DNA from: Diphasiastrum complanatum
Taxonomy: Eukaryota; Streptophyta; Lycopodiopsida; Lycopodiales; Lycopodiaceae
Length of the DNA stretch: 64,000 nt
NCBI GenBank assembly: GCA_029204225.1
Contig: CM055106.1
Location: 7,980,907-8,044,906 of the forward strand
Direction: 5' to 3'
The notes under the pieces were generated by a model that was not told where the DNA came from, searched no databases, and was given only the letters and a program-made list of their open reading frames with translations. Position numbers and translations under genes: made by a program. Within the stretch, counting starts at the first letter, position 1. Each line of letters opens with the position of its first letter. This document shows positions 13,079 through 24,234 of this stretch, in pieces.

Positions 13079-13561
13079 TCAGGGGTAATTTCTACTTCTT
13101 GACAATGCCTGAAAAAGCTCCGTGTGATTAAGCATTGGTTGGTGGATGAACATGTTTGAATTCTGGTTTTGACCCAACACCTTGAGAAATATGAAATACA
13201 AATGTTTGCAGGCCAAGTATGACTTTCCACCCGAGAATCGCTTCTGAAAATTTGGACATGTACACATGGGCTTATGGGCTATGTGTAAATCATAGCAATT
13301 CCCACTGACCATAGAATTCGTAGTTTGTATTTTAAAAATTACATGCTTCATTTTGTCCACTGTTGTTTCTGAAATTATGCATGCACCCAAAGACAAAGCT
13401 CTCTCTATTCGCTCTCGTGCAACAATAGACACCCCAGGTCTATATTTATGTCGTTTGAACTCTTTATTTGTTGTAGAGGTTGAATTGCATTTACCACTAC
13501 CTTCAGTCACAAAAGAAGAAGCACATGCAAGCAAGAAGTCAATCTCTCCCACGAGTTTCAA
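13079..13561 (-). CDS. SWIM-type zinc-finger protein (possibly partial)
   Basis: A 160-codon frame contains CTCPNFQKRFSGGKSYLACKH (residues about 108-128), the CxC...CxH pattern of a SWIM zinc finger, followed by YFIFLKVLGQNQNSNMF. That tail resembles the KH-hFVhhhVLG segment of plant and animal ZSWIM2/MEKK1-like proteins, where SWIM fingers mediate protein or nucleic-acid contacts. Two further Cys residues lie upstream. The ORF is short for such proteins and lacks a RING finger, so it may be a 3' exon or a truncated copy. Element A is inserted 205 bp upstream of its ATG on the same strand. Confidence 0.6.
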   Translation of the reverse strand: MKLVGEIDFLLACASSFVTEGSGKCNSTSTTNKEFKRHKYRPGVSIVARERIERALSLGACIISETTVDKMKHVIFKIQTTNSMVSGNCYDLHIAHKPMCTCPNFQKRFSGGKSYLACKHLYFIFLKVLGQNQNSNMFIHQPMLNHTELFQALSRSRNYP

Positions 13562-14426
13562 AGTACTAATAAACTCTCTAGGAACTTACTTTCAACTCAA
13601 ACACAGTAATATTTGTGAAATGAAAAGTCTAAGACCTCAGAACACTCACTTCTATCCAATTCTACTTGATTGATAGTGAAAATTGATGAAAATAGTGAAA
13701 AAGACAGACGTGTGACCACTTTGGCATATCCCACCTCCTTTTGCATCCTCCTTTACCCATAGTATATGTGAAAAATACAGATCCTAAGTGGATCTAAACT
13801 CCAAGATCATTGGCTTGAATGCTTGCACTCCAAACTACATAAGCTAGGAATTGGCAACACATTCTATGCTACCTAGAATGCAAAGAACTTGATCAAAAAG
13901 CATTTATCACAAATGGAAACTTCCATAAACATCAAGTGCGGCCCAAAATAGCATTATACAGTCCATAATACATCAGCCTACCACTTTTGGAAAGCACCTA
14001 AGATCATACACACAAAGCTTGAACTCAATCACTACACAATGCCAACAATGGAAGGAGAACCCAATAGAAAAATCTCTCATTAAGCAAATGAATACAATGG
14101 ATCTGCTCCAACCTGTTTCTCCACGGCCTACCTGCTATATATAGCTGAGAGAGATGACTCTCTCTCCTCTCTCTAGACCCTCCTTACCTAAAATATGCCC
14201 TATATAGGTAAAATTGGCATATATGTCCAAAATACATGAAAATGGACTCATTTCGAAGGTCTTGAAGTTTGACACTTCTTCATACTGAAAAAATACACTT
14301 ACTAAAAATATCTAGACCTGTTTCACACGTGTGAAAAGTCAGATCCTAAACTATGTGCCATTTTTAGCAATTTTGGCCTAAAACTAGACAAGGAAATGTT
14401 GACAATTTTCACACTCCCTCTTCAAC

Positions 14427-17400
14427 TTAACTTGCTAGTTTTACAACACTACTTTGTTCCAACTTAAGAATGATCTCCATCATCAGAATAGATCTCTTCT
14501 CAAGGATCCTAATATGTACAAAATAGGACACAACATTATTGATATAGATAATAGTGTCCATATAGGATGCTTCACTATTTCTTACATCAATTTTACATAG
14601 AATCATAAAAATGGTACATGTAAAAGAACATAGAATCTCAATTAATGAATTCCTCCATGTATCCATCTCTGGTTTCTCTGTAAAATTGCAGCAAACAAGT
14701 TGTAAATGAAAGTGATCAACAAGTGTTTGCATGCCTCCTCCACATTTCACTATACATATAGTGAATGCAACATGTATCTCCATGAATGAACTTCCATCAC
14801 CACCTTGCCTTTGTAGATCTTCAATCCATGAAAGCCTTTGAGTGAATGAATGCCAAAAAGATGTGTTCCCTACTCCATTTGAATGACCAAAACCTGAACT
14901 TGAAATACTTGAAGTACCTCCACAAGATTTGCACACAACGCTTGATCCTACAATGTCAACAAGTTGCCAATTTGCCAACACTAGAATACTAGATCTTGAA
15001 CTTTGTTCAAAAGAAAACATATTGACCACTTCAATACCTTTCAAGATCTGAATGAATTCATGTACTTGATCATACAAACCAGCAATGATAACTATTCCAT
15101 CTCCAAGATCCAAAGGATGCAAAACTATGGAACTAGTTTTATTGAAATTTGACAATTTCAACACATTGACATAACAATGTTCATACATGAGATTAGGCAA
15201 GTGAGGTAGAGTAAGAAGACACTTCCTTGCAGCTCCAAAGACCTTACTTGAACCTTCAAGAACCTGTAAAAACAGATCCAAAATGCCTTGACCATTTGTC
15301 TCTTCTTTGATGCTTTTCACTAGCTTCGAATTGCCACTTGTCTCTTGGTGTTGATGAAGCAATCCAAGATCAACCTCTTGATCTTCCAATAAGACATCAA
15401 AGATCTTGCATATGTGAACATCTTCAGATCTGAAACTCTGAAGATACTCCCTCTCAAACACATGATTAAGATCCCACAAGATCTCATCAATGCTCAAATT
15501 TGACCCTTCACTATAGTTAGTGAAAACAATGCCACCATCATAAACCAAAAGATAGATTCCAACATTTCCATTTAACATGAAGTAGAGTAGGTGAAGATGA
15601 GTATCAAACCTAATCAAAACAGCCCTCTTGAGTTCATAACAAACCTCAATAAGCTCACCAATGATATCTCCCTTGCCTTGAAGAAGTTGCCACTTGAGTT
15701 GCTCCATGTAGTCTTCTTCAACCAACCTTTTGCCATCTTGACCATGAATGAACAATCCACCACAATCATAGAATGCTTTGAGTTGATGAAGAGATGTTAG
15801 ATCCATGCTTTGGATCTTCCCAAGAACCACTCTTCCATTGCCCTTTCCTTCACAAGACTCCCTCTTAATGCTAGCACCACAAAAGTTAGAAACCTCCCTC
15901 TTGATAGTTGCACCATAAGAAGTAGAAGACTCTTGAATATTAGAAGCCAAGAAAAGAATCCTTAGTACCTTCAACATAAGAGTGATTGAAGTACTCTCTC
16001 TTTTCAAACATGAACTTCTACTCAATGATTTAGGTAATGAGTCATATGATAATGATTCTTCCTCACTATCGTTCATAAAAACATCATTCAAAGTACATCC
16101 TACTTTGAACACTTCACATACTTCTCTTCCTTTTGACTTGTGATCTCCCTCACCAAGTCTCATGATAGAAACCTTTGATCTACTCTTTTTATGAAGAAAT
16201 GTGACACCACTTGTTGCACAAATGACTTTATCACAAAAAGATGTAAAAGAACCATTTCCTTCAAGCATGCTCAAAGCACCATCATCTTTTCCCACATGAT
16301 TACATACATCAATATGAAAAGAATTAGAAGAACAACCATCTTCTTGCAAAGAATGACACTTAGCATCTCCATCTTTTTCCATATGAACAAACAAGTCATT
16401 AGCAACAATCACTTCCAAAGAAGAATCTTCATCAACTCCATTGATGAAGTTAGCTCCTTCCTTACCTTTTCCATTTTTGCACTTGCCATCTAGTTCCATT
16501 GAAGAACCACCAAGCCTTGGAAGTCCATGAGTAGAAGAGTACAAACATGATGCTAATTTAGCTCCACATGACTCCATTTGACTAGTAGGTAGCACTAGTC
16601 CATCTTCAAGATCCAATGGATCCAAAAAATTGACCATAGATTCACCAAAGCTTGCCAAGTTAGCACAACAATTATCATCTCCAAGAAGTACATTAGATCT
16701 CAACCTAGATCTAGCATTTTGTTTCTTATGGCATTCATTTGCAAAATGTCCTTTCACTCCACAATAAAAACATTTGAACTTGGACTTATCTTGCTTCCTA
16801 CTTTGCAAAGAAGAAGAATGCTTTCCATGCTCCAAACTACCTTGCTTGGACCACTTGCCTTTGAACTTGCCCTTTGTGAAAAGAGCTTCTTCATCTCCAC
16901 CTTGTGTTGATGCACCACCACCTTTGGCTTGCAACCTATGCTCTTCAGCCACCAAGATCTCTTGCAAGTCATTGACACTTGGCAAGGACTTTTGTATAGC
17001 AAAGCATTGTACAAGGTTAGAATGTTCATCAAGCAAACCATTCAACATGACTTGAACTAGTTCCCCATCCTTTATGCTTTCATCTATGCATGCTAGATCA
17101 TCATTCAAGGATTTAACCTTCAAGACAAATGAATGTGCACTCTCTCCCTCTCTTTGACAACTTTGGAAGATTTGCCTTCTTAGGGTGAGAACCCTAGATG
17201 TGGATTTGGACTCATAGATCTTCTTCAAAGCATTCCATGCTTCACTTGAAGAAGTACATTTACCAACTTCTTTAAGAAGTTCATTGGTAACATTCATCTT
17301 TATGATATGTAAGGCTCTTTTAGCCCTTCTATCAAAATTTAGTTGCTCTTGAAGAATTAGAGGTCTTTCTTCAATTCCCACAACTATATCCATTAGCTCA

Positions 17401-17567
17401 TTCAACTCTAGTAAAGACTCCATCCTCACTTTCCAAGTTGAATAGTTTGTAGAGTTTAACCTCTCTTTAGCTTCCAACATGATTCCACCATTGGATGTCA
17501 TGATGCTAAAATCTTCTTGTGTCCTTAGGCTCTGTTCTAATGCACCTAGCACTCTCCTTTCTCTCAA
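14427..17567 (-). CDS. Element A gag-like protein with long unknown extension
   Basis: A 1046-codon uninterrupted frame. Residues about 23-215 are a copia-type gag (LNSTNYSTWKVRMESLL, then KKIYESKSTSRVLTLRRQI). Residues 266-279 are a zinc knuckle, C-FY-C-GVKG-H-FANE-C. The next 767 residues match nothing I know: they are Ser/Gly/Cys-rich, have hydrophobic stretches near the C-terminus, and contain a repeated PLDLxDGhVh motif at 317-326 and 818-827. Integrase and RT motifs are absent, and no D-S-G protease motif was seen. A start at Met23 (17501) matches relatives better, since the paralogue near 56.0 kb begins MSSMGGYLLESSERL. It probably packages element RNA; the role of the extension is unknown. 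Confidence 0.85.
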   Translation of the reverse strand: MRERRVLGALEQSLRTQEDFSIMTSNGGIMLEAKERLNSTNYSTWKVRMESLLELNELMDIVVGIEERPLILQEQLNFDRRAKRALHIIKMNVTNELLKEVGKCTSSSEAWNALKKIYESKSTSRVLTLRRQIFQSCQREGESAHSFVLKVKSLNDDLACIDESIKDGELVQVMLNGLLDEHSNLVQCFAIQKSLPSVNDLQEILVAEEHRLQAKGGGASTQGGDEEALFTKGKFKGKWSKQGSLEHGKHSSSLQSRKQDKSKFKCFYCGVKGHFANECHKKQNARSRLRSNVLLGDDNCCANLASFGESMVNFLDPLDLEDGLVLPTSQMESCGAKLASCLYSSTHGLPRLGGSSMELDGKCKNGKGKEGANFINGVDEDSSLEVIVANDLFVHMEKDGDAKCHSLQEDGCSSNSFHIDVCNHVGKDDGALSMLEGNGSFTSFCDKVICATSGVTFLHKKSRSKVSIMRLGEGDHKSKGREVCEVFKVGCTLNDVFMNDSEEESLSYDSLPKSLSRSSCLKRESTSITLMLKVLRILFLASNIQESSTSYGATIKREVSNFCGASIKRESCEGKGNGRVVLGKIQSMDLTSLHQLKAFYDCGGLFIHGQDGKRLVEEDYMEQLKWQLLQGKGDIIGELIEVCYELKRAVLIRFDTHLHLLYFMLNGNVGIYLLVYDGGIVFTNYSEGSNLSIDEILWDLNHVFEREYLQSFRSEDVHICKIFDVLLEDQEVDLGLLHQHQETSGNSKLVKSIKEETNGQGILDLFLQVLEGSSKVFGAARKCLLTLPHLPNLMYEHCYVNVLKLSNFNKTSSIVLHPLDLGDGIVIIAGLYDQVHEFIQILKGIEVVNMFSFEQSSRSSILVLANWQLVDIVGSSVVCKSCGGTSSISSSGFGHSNGVGNTSFWHSFTQRLSWIEDLQRQGGDGSSFMEIHVAFTICIVKCGGGMQTLVDHFHLQLVCCNFTEKPEMDTWRNSLIEILCSFTCTIFMILCKIDVRNSEASYMDTIIYINNVVSYFVHIRILEKRSILMMEIILKLEQSSVVKLAS

Positions 17568-18662
17568 TAAATGAAGAAGGAGAAGATCTTAAAAGATTTA
17601 GAACCCTAAATGACCTCTATCTTGAAACTATTTGGCTTTCAAGCATAGAAAGGAAGATTGAAACACATGCAACACTTTGCACACACTAAGAATGGATTAC
17701 AAACTCAAACCAACCTGAACACACTCTTGCTTAAGCTCTCAAACTTTCCAGCAAGTGACCAAATCAAGTTATGGTGTGAAGAGTTACTTGCATTCTTAGA
17801 AAATACCCAAAACTAGGATGCCAAAATTACCTAGTAATGAACAAACTTGATCAACATATGATCACCACACTAAGATATTGATTCAACCTGTAAAACCACA
17901 TGTAAACCACACTTCTAAAAGTTTATAAACTCCAGCAAGTGATAAATACAAGATTTAGAGGTGAATGAATGAGCACACTTAGTGAATCACAAGACTAGCT
18001 TCACTATCTTGTCAAATCTTGGTGTTTAGATGTAGATCTAAGATCACTTCACATGAGAATGTTCCTCAACCTGTTAAGAACCTGAAAACACACTTGCATA
18101 ATGGTTAACACCTTCCAGCAAATGCTCCAATCAAATTACATAAGGAGAGTTACTTACATGCTCAACAAAGTACACCAAAAATTATGCCAAAATTGATGAC
18201 AATCTTTACAATATGCTCTTCACAATGGAGCTTACAATATGTTCACCCAAAAAAGGGGATCTTTCATCCAAATGGGAGCTTTGCTCAGCCTTTAGGAGAA
18301 TTACAACTCACTCAAAAGAGCATTTGTCATCCACTTAAGGAGAAGTTTCATCCACTTAAGGAGAGTGTTCATCCAAGAATGGAGATTGTCAACAATAGGA
18401 TTGAAAAGAACATTGTTAGTATTGAATATGCACAAGCCTCACAATCACAAATGATTAGGTGTTATGATCTGATCCAAAATAGTTTCTTTTCAGCCTCTGA
18501 TCTTCAATAGACCTGAAATATGCTTTTGATCCACAAGTTCAACTCACAAAACAAAGGTTAGTAAGATTTGATCAACAAAGCAATGCAAAATCATGCTAGA
18601 ACTTGATCAAACATCCAAATATCACCAAAAATGGAATACTTACTGTAAATAGAAGCCAACCA
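17568..18662 (-). other. Element A leader with ~178-bp tandem units
   Basis: Three diverged units on the plus strand start with AACCTG near 17712, 17885 and 18068 and include a TCCAGCAARTG phrase. A short plus-strand frame with repeated HPLKE words (18184-18510) is a by-product of local duplication. This is the untranslated leader between the primer-binding site and the ORF. Confidence 0.7.
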
Positions 18663-19339
18663 GCTCTGATACCATGTGAAAAATACAGATCCTAAGTGGA
18701 TCTAAACTCCAAGATCATTGGCTTGAATGCTTGCACTCCAAACTACATAAGCTAGGAATTGGCAACACATTCTATGCTACCTAGAATGCAAAGAACTTGA
18801 TCAAAAAGCATTTATCACAAATGGAAACTTCCATAAACATCAAGTGCGGCCCAAAATAACATTATACAGTCCATAATACATCAGCCTACCACTTTTGGAA
18901 AGCACCTAAGATCATACACACAAAGCTTGAACTCAATCACTACACAATGCCAACAATGGAAGGAGAACCCAATAGAAAAATATCTCATTAAGCAAATGAA
19001 TACAATGGATCTGCTCCAACCTGTTTCTCCACGGCCTACCTGCTATATATAGCTGAGAGAGATGACTCTCTCTCCTCTCTCTAGACCCTCCTTACCTAAA
19101 ATATGCCCTATATAGGTAAAATTGGCATATATGTCCAAAATACATGAAAATGGACTCATTTCGAAGGTCTTGAAGTTTGACACTTCTTCATACTGAAAAA
19201 ATACACTTACTAAAAATATCTAGACCTGTTTCACACGTGTGAAAAGTCAGATCCTAAACTATGTGCCATTTTTAGCAATTTTGGCCTAAAACTAGACAAG
19301 GAAATGTTGACAATTTTCACAGTATACCCATCACACTCC

Positions 19340-19450
19340 ATCTCAACCAAGCTCCTCCGTTGGCATCTCAGTCGAGACCTCCTCCGTCACCGTCTCGGCT
19401 GAGCACCTTCGTTCCCATCTCAACCGAGTCCCCCTTCGTTACCATCTCCA
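19340..19450 (+). repeat. Degenerate ~30-bp minisatellite
   Basis: About four imperfect units of the form CCTTCGTYMCCATCTCAACCGAG lie just right of the target duplication of element A. This was part of the original insertion site. Confidence 0.55.
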
Positions 19451-19668
19451 CCGATGCATGTGCGAAAAAAAAAAAAAGAGGCATGAGCACCAAATTTTTT
19501 TCCAGAAAACAAAACTTATACCAATAGAAATCCCTTCTGATACTGAGTCTCCCCCTTGAGTTCCCTACTAGTGCAAAAACTAAAAATGCAGATAAAACAC
19601 CCTAAAAAATCAAAAAACACAAAAAAACAAAAAACTCATACAAAATACAAACATACACGATAGTACAT

Positions 19669-20590
19669 AATGGACCACCATACTAATCCCGATATTTTAG
19701 AAAATGATCCATATAAAATAAGGTCTCCTACAGCTGAACAATCCAGACGTCATAGATTCTACCGAATGCGGTCCCAAATACACGAGCCATCCACAAACCC
19801 ATTCGAAGGACAAGAACCTGATAGAGCCGAGTCTTTATGAGCATAAGTCCATGTTCATGGTGTTGCAACATCACACGCCAGAACACATCTGAATGGAGCT
19901 TCTACCACTCACGAAGCTCATTTTGAGAAGATAACACCCAAGCTAGATCTACCCAACTTTCTACCCAAGTTTGATGGTAGTTTGGACCCTCAAAGATTCT
20001 TGCAAATCTTTGAGAATGCATGTGATGTGTATGGCAAAACATCTCCCGATATTGCTATGGTCCATCTATTTTTTGTGACCACGATCGATAAAGCACGTGA
20101 CTGGTTTTTTAACATCGATCGTGAAGATAAATCAGATTCCTCTAATCTGAAAGAATCCTTTATCAAGCATTTTAAACCATTTCGTTAAACCAATATTCCA
20201 TCATCTGCTACTATTTCCAGACAAGAGCACATCCCCAGGGAATTGACATTTTATCTCCACTCTTGCAACCTCAACTTTCCATTTTCTGACGAGATTTCCA
20301 ACCACTAAATGTAACGAACCAAATTTGAGAATCAGAAATCTAAAAGCGATTCATTTTATGAATCTCATGATTCAAAGGATACTAATGGGAATAGTATCTT
20401 CTTCCTCCATGCATTTCAAGCCATATCTAACAATATCTGCTATCAATGATAGTAGATTTAGTGTCACCAACCCTTCCTTGTTTTTGACAAGGGCATTTCA
20501 GAGTTTTTCTCATTACTCTACAAAACCAATGGGATATTGCAATATTCAAGGTGAATTATCAATGTTGATAAATGAAAGTTTTGTTTGACA
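19669..20590 (+). pseudogene. Gypsy-type gag relic
   Basis: From the ATG at 19669 the strand reads MDHHTNPDILENDPYKIRSP, then after a frameshift near 19838 gives LDLPNFLPKFDGSLDPQRFL, ENACDVYGKTSPDIAMVHLF and ARDWFFNI...LKESFIKHFKPF. This is the retrotransposon gag domain also seen in element G (31642 onward: LPKYNGLTDPVRFLQIYLESCEVY). The frame stops at 20188, and a degenerate continuation runs to about 20590. No pol follows. Confidence 0.75.
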
Positions 20591-20599
20591 AGTGCCATA

Positions 20600-21330
20600 C
20601 AGTTCTCACTCTTTGTATTGTTCATTTATTTCCTTGTTCCTCTTTTCATTCATCTATCCATCTTCAGATCACCTTGTACAGAGTTTAGGATCTTTGAGTA
20701 TACTGCAACTTTCAAAAATTCACGTCATGTCATAGTTGATTCTTGTTTTTCATAGCGTTATTCATCTTTGAGTCAACTACAGCAAGATCACAACAAATTT
20801 AGGCTAAAATTTGTTCAATTTTCAGACTAGTCATGTGTTCTACATGTTTCAACTGCATATTCCAAATGCCGATCCAACCTTGAGCATGCAAGTTACAGAT
20901 AACAACATTCCCACCAACAGATTTTTTTTTTTTTTTTTGGGGGGGGAGTGGATCTGCTTGGATCCACTTCAAGTAGTTACAATTCCAACAACAACCCTTT
21001 GCTGGAGATCAGCCGAAAGCCCGTTGTAGGCGTTCTTCAAATAATTTGGTTGTCTAAGTTTGTGATTCCTGCATTTTAGCGACACTGTCGTAGTTAGAAT
21101 TAAAGTAAAATCATTGTGTTACTATATTGTGGGTCCTATCACTCGATAAAGATTAGTTGGCCTCGCCACGAGGCGAGTCGACGGGACACGCGTCCCGTCA
21201 ATGTCAACCTGGGTCATGCATGGGTTGCCTAAGTGAAGAACTATATGTACAGTGGAATTTCATTTTGAGAAATACAGTTGCTACGTGAGCTTGGTTTCAA
21301 CCTTTTAATATTAGAGAATTGATTCCTATT
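20600..21330. other. No gene recognised; paired hairpins
   Basis: Contains a T/G homopolymer stretch (20924-20947) and two adjacent perfect hairpins at 21162-21177 and 21180-21199, described under findings. No supported coding frame. Confidence 0.5.
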
Positions 21331-21450
21331 GTTGGCATTGATGAAGGCGTATTCATGGTCAAAGATCAAAGCGCATTTTTGGATGATTCATGGTTTCTTG
21401 ATTCTGGAGCGACTCAACACATGACCAATTAACGTGAGATTTTCAATCCT
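21331..21450 (+). pseudogene. Copia protease fragment
   Basis: The plus strand reads SWFLDSGATQHMTN followed by TAA and REIFNPK. WFLDSGATQHMT is the aspartic-protease active-site block of copia elements, with the catalytic D-S-G intact. About 40 codons survive, with nothing recognisable on either side. Confidence 0.8.
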
Positions 21451-22182
21451 AAATGCCTTTGTGCTCTCTTTGTGGGACAAACATTCTTTGTGACTATATA
21501 AATCTTGTTTTCTTTGATTAGTATGCCATGATAATTGCATTGGTTTTTCATATCATCTTGTCAGTTGAAAGATTTGGAGTTTATCAATTGCTCTGAAAAT
21601 TAATGTCATATTACAATATATACAACTTGTTTGTAATCTGCATTTGTGGATAACAATTGGTATATGTTTGTATTTGTATTGAAACCAATGAGTTTTCATC
21701 AATTTGAAACTAGTCTTTTCAATTTCTACACTATGGAAAGTTATTATGTTTATTTGTGAATAACTTTATAGGTTTGTTGGTGATAATTTTCAATGCAATT
21801 CAAGTTGTTACGTGATAAAGGATTTTAGTTAATATGTTGATAGTAGTCCATATCCCAATTAGTGCTTGGAGTGATTGTAATCAACTGAAGTTTTTATTAT
21901 ATTTGCTTCTTTTGAATGCAAAGAATGTTTATTATATGTATATTTCTCTAGTACAATGTGTCAAACTTTGTAGTTTGATATTTGAGCATGACATTATGAA
22001 ATCAATCTATTGTCTGACAAAAGTGCACAAATATTGTCTGACAAAAGTGCACAAATATTTACAACAAGGATTTGTGATTGTCAATTATTTTATGTGTCTT
22101 ATCAATACAACAGGAGAATGTATCTTATATCTATCTTCCTACATAATAGTATATATCAATTTATGGTAGTTCTACAACATAG

Positions 22183-23177
22183 TTAACACTAGAGTTCTCA
22201 CAAAATGTGCACAAAATTGTGTATTTCAAGCACTTATTCAAAAAATCATCTCTCATAAACTATGATGAATCACATCAAATCCTTTCACATGTGTTCTTCA
22301 TATATACATTTACCGATTAAAAATTTTGAGACCTTCATTTTGAGCAACTTATATGTAAGATATGATGTGTCAAACATGTGGGGATACCGATGAAACTTTG
22401 ATATTTTCATATATGGGACTACATTGTTGTGAATTTTACATTCAGTTTTTAGTCTGTCTACTCTTAAAAATCCTATATGATTATAGAAACATGCCTATTG
22501 AAAAAAATTGAATTTGGATATCTATATAAATAGATATGTGCATCCAAAGTTACCCATTTAAGTGTTGCTAAAACTCACCAAAACTGGAAATATCATATTT
22601 AAGTGTATAACAGCATGATTTGAACAATATTTTGTTGGGTTGTCTACTTTAAAAAGTATTTTACAAGCATACAAACAAGTCTCTCAATGCTTTTTTCAAT
22701 TTGGAGTTATGCAGAGATAGATATGTGCATCTAAAGTTACCCATGTCAAGTGCTGAAAAGATTGAAAATTATTGAAAGGTGCTAGAAAGTTTTAGCTCAT
22801 TTGGAGGCGCACTTTACAATCCTTTCTTTGGCTATTTACTTTCAAAAATCCTTTATGACCATAGAAACATGTATATAAAAAAAATTAAATTTGGAGTCCT
22901 ATAGAGATATCTACATGCACCTAAAGTTACCCATGTGAAGTGTTGAAAAGTGCTGAAAATTGAAGTTTTTTGGGGGCTAATTCGCATCAAATGAGAATTT
23001 CTTTTTTAAGTATTCTAATAGCACAATCTAGAGTCAAGTCTAGTTCCACATACAATTGAAAAATAAATTTCAATCATTTGATGACATGTTATATCTTGTC
23101 GAGTGACCAAGGGTTTTTTATGTGCACTTTTTGTGCGCACGCACACAAAAGTGTGCTAACAACAACTCTAGTGTTAA
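22183..23177. mobile_element. 987-bp inverted-repeat element with TTAA flanks
   Basis: CACTAGAGTT at 22187-22196 and its exact reverse complement AACTCTAGTG at 23164-23173 bound the unit, and both are flanked by TTAA. Inside each end lie CACAAAA/TTTTGTG-rich subterminal sequences. The interior holds three diverged ~200-bp units carrying AAAGTTACCCATGT (or close variants) near 22545, 22735 and 22925. No transposase frame is present. The arrangement is that of a non-autonomous DNA transposon. Because TTAA is palindromic, either a TTAA or a TA duplication fits. Confidence 0.6.
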
Positions 23178-23179
23178 GA

Positions 23180-24230
23180 ATGTTTATTGGTGTAAAATAT
23201 CACTTTTGACTATTTGTTAGTCACCTTGTTATACACATTAACTTTGGAATCTATACGTGTATTTATAATCGATTTGCTCATTGGCAAGGCCAACAAATTA
23301 AAAAAAAAACTCATTAAACTCACATTTCATTTACTCGCTACAGATGCACTCCTAAAAGGAAAAACCCTAAAAGTTGTTTAATCTCTTTACCCCATATAAC
23401 TTTGTGCACTTCCTTCTCAAGTCTCTTTGAGTCCAATTAGGCTTGCACTCAATCTAACCTTCTATTGATCCACTAAATGAAGTCAACATAATTTGACCAA
23501 GCTATAACTAGTGACTCAAAAATGGTCATTTTGGCTCGTTAATCCCAAAGGGTATAACATATGAAAGATATATATCAATATGTACATGTTATGTCATGTC
23601 ATGATGTCTTATGTGTCAAAGGTTGTAATGTGAGTCTTAACTAAAGTTAGATAAATAATTTGTCAAATGAAGTTCTAAGAGTTAATGATCATTTTAGTCT
23701 TTATTGTATTTGGTGTTGGGCGGACATCGCAAGTTGATTTTTTCATTGGTCATTAATGGATGAGTGTATTTGCACCACCATTGTAGTGAGACTGGTGCAG
23801 TGCAACAACCATTTAATGGAGATGGGGAATGAGACCACCATCTCTTCAAAATGGTAGTATCATTCGGAATACGCTCATCTGTCATTAATCATTATGTGAG
23901 ACCCCTAATATCTTGAGTACTCAATAATTGATAAACAATCGGAGGTGTTAATCTAAATTAGTTATGTCTAGCTTCTAGGCAGGAGGGGGGAATATTTCAC
24001 CATGCTGCAAGTTAGGGCTAAAGAACAATTTGAGGAGCATGCTCAAATTCTTGTTGATCTTAGTTGGATATTCTGAGATGATTTGTTTATAACTAACGTT
24101 CTGATATTCCCTCGTGTTGCCTTACCAAGAGTGTGCAAAAGCACATTTAAGACCTTCTAACTGAACGGGAAAGCACACTGTGATTCATTGAAATTATAGC
24201 TAGATGTCTTGCCATCGTCTTAAAACAGAG
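23180..24230. other. Intergenic, nothing recognised
   Basis: AT-rich sequence between the inverted-repeat element and the coiled-coil gene. No repeat or coding signal was found. Confidence 0.5.
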
Positions 24231-24234
24231 AATT

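Larger units (their letters stand above)
13762..19326 (-). mobile_element. Element A: young non-autonomous LTR retrotransposon
   Basis: Two 647-bp LTRs (13767-14413 and 18675-19321) flank a 4.26-kb interior and differ at only two positions by eye. The 5-bp target duplication GTATA lies at 13762-13766 and 19322-19326. On the minus strand a perfect TGGTATCAGAGC primer-binding site (18674-18663) touches the 5' LTR, and a GAAGAGGGAG purine tract (14423-14414) touches the 3' LTR. LTR ends are TGTGAAAA...TTTTTCACA. The LTR has a TATATATAG box near 14130. There is one long ORF and no protease, integrase or reverse transcriptase, so movement would need enzymes supplied in trans. Confidence 0.95.

Noticed and set aside
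15591-17055. Several plus- and minus-strand frames inside the element A ORF
   Set aside because: They are shadows of the 1046-codon frame.
18184-18510. 108-codon plus-strand frame with repeated HPLKE words
   Set aside because: It lies antisense in the leader of element A, and its repetition comes from local DNA duplication.
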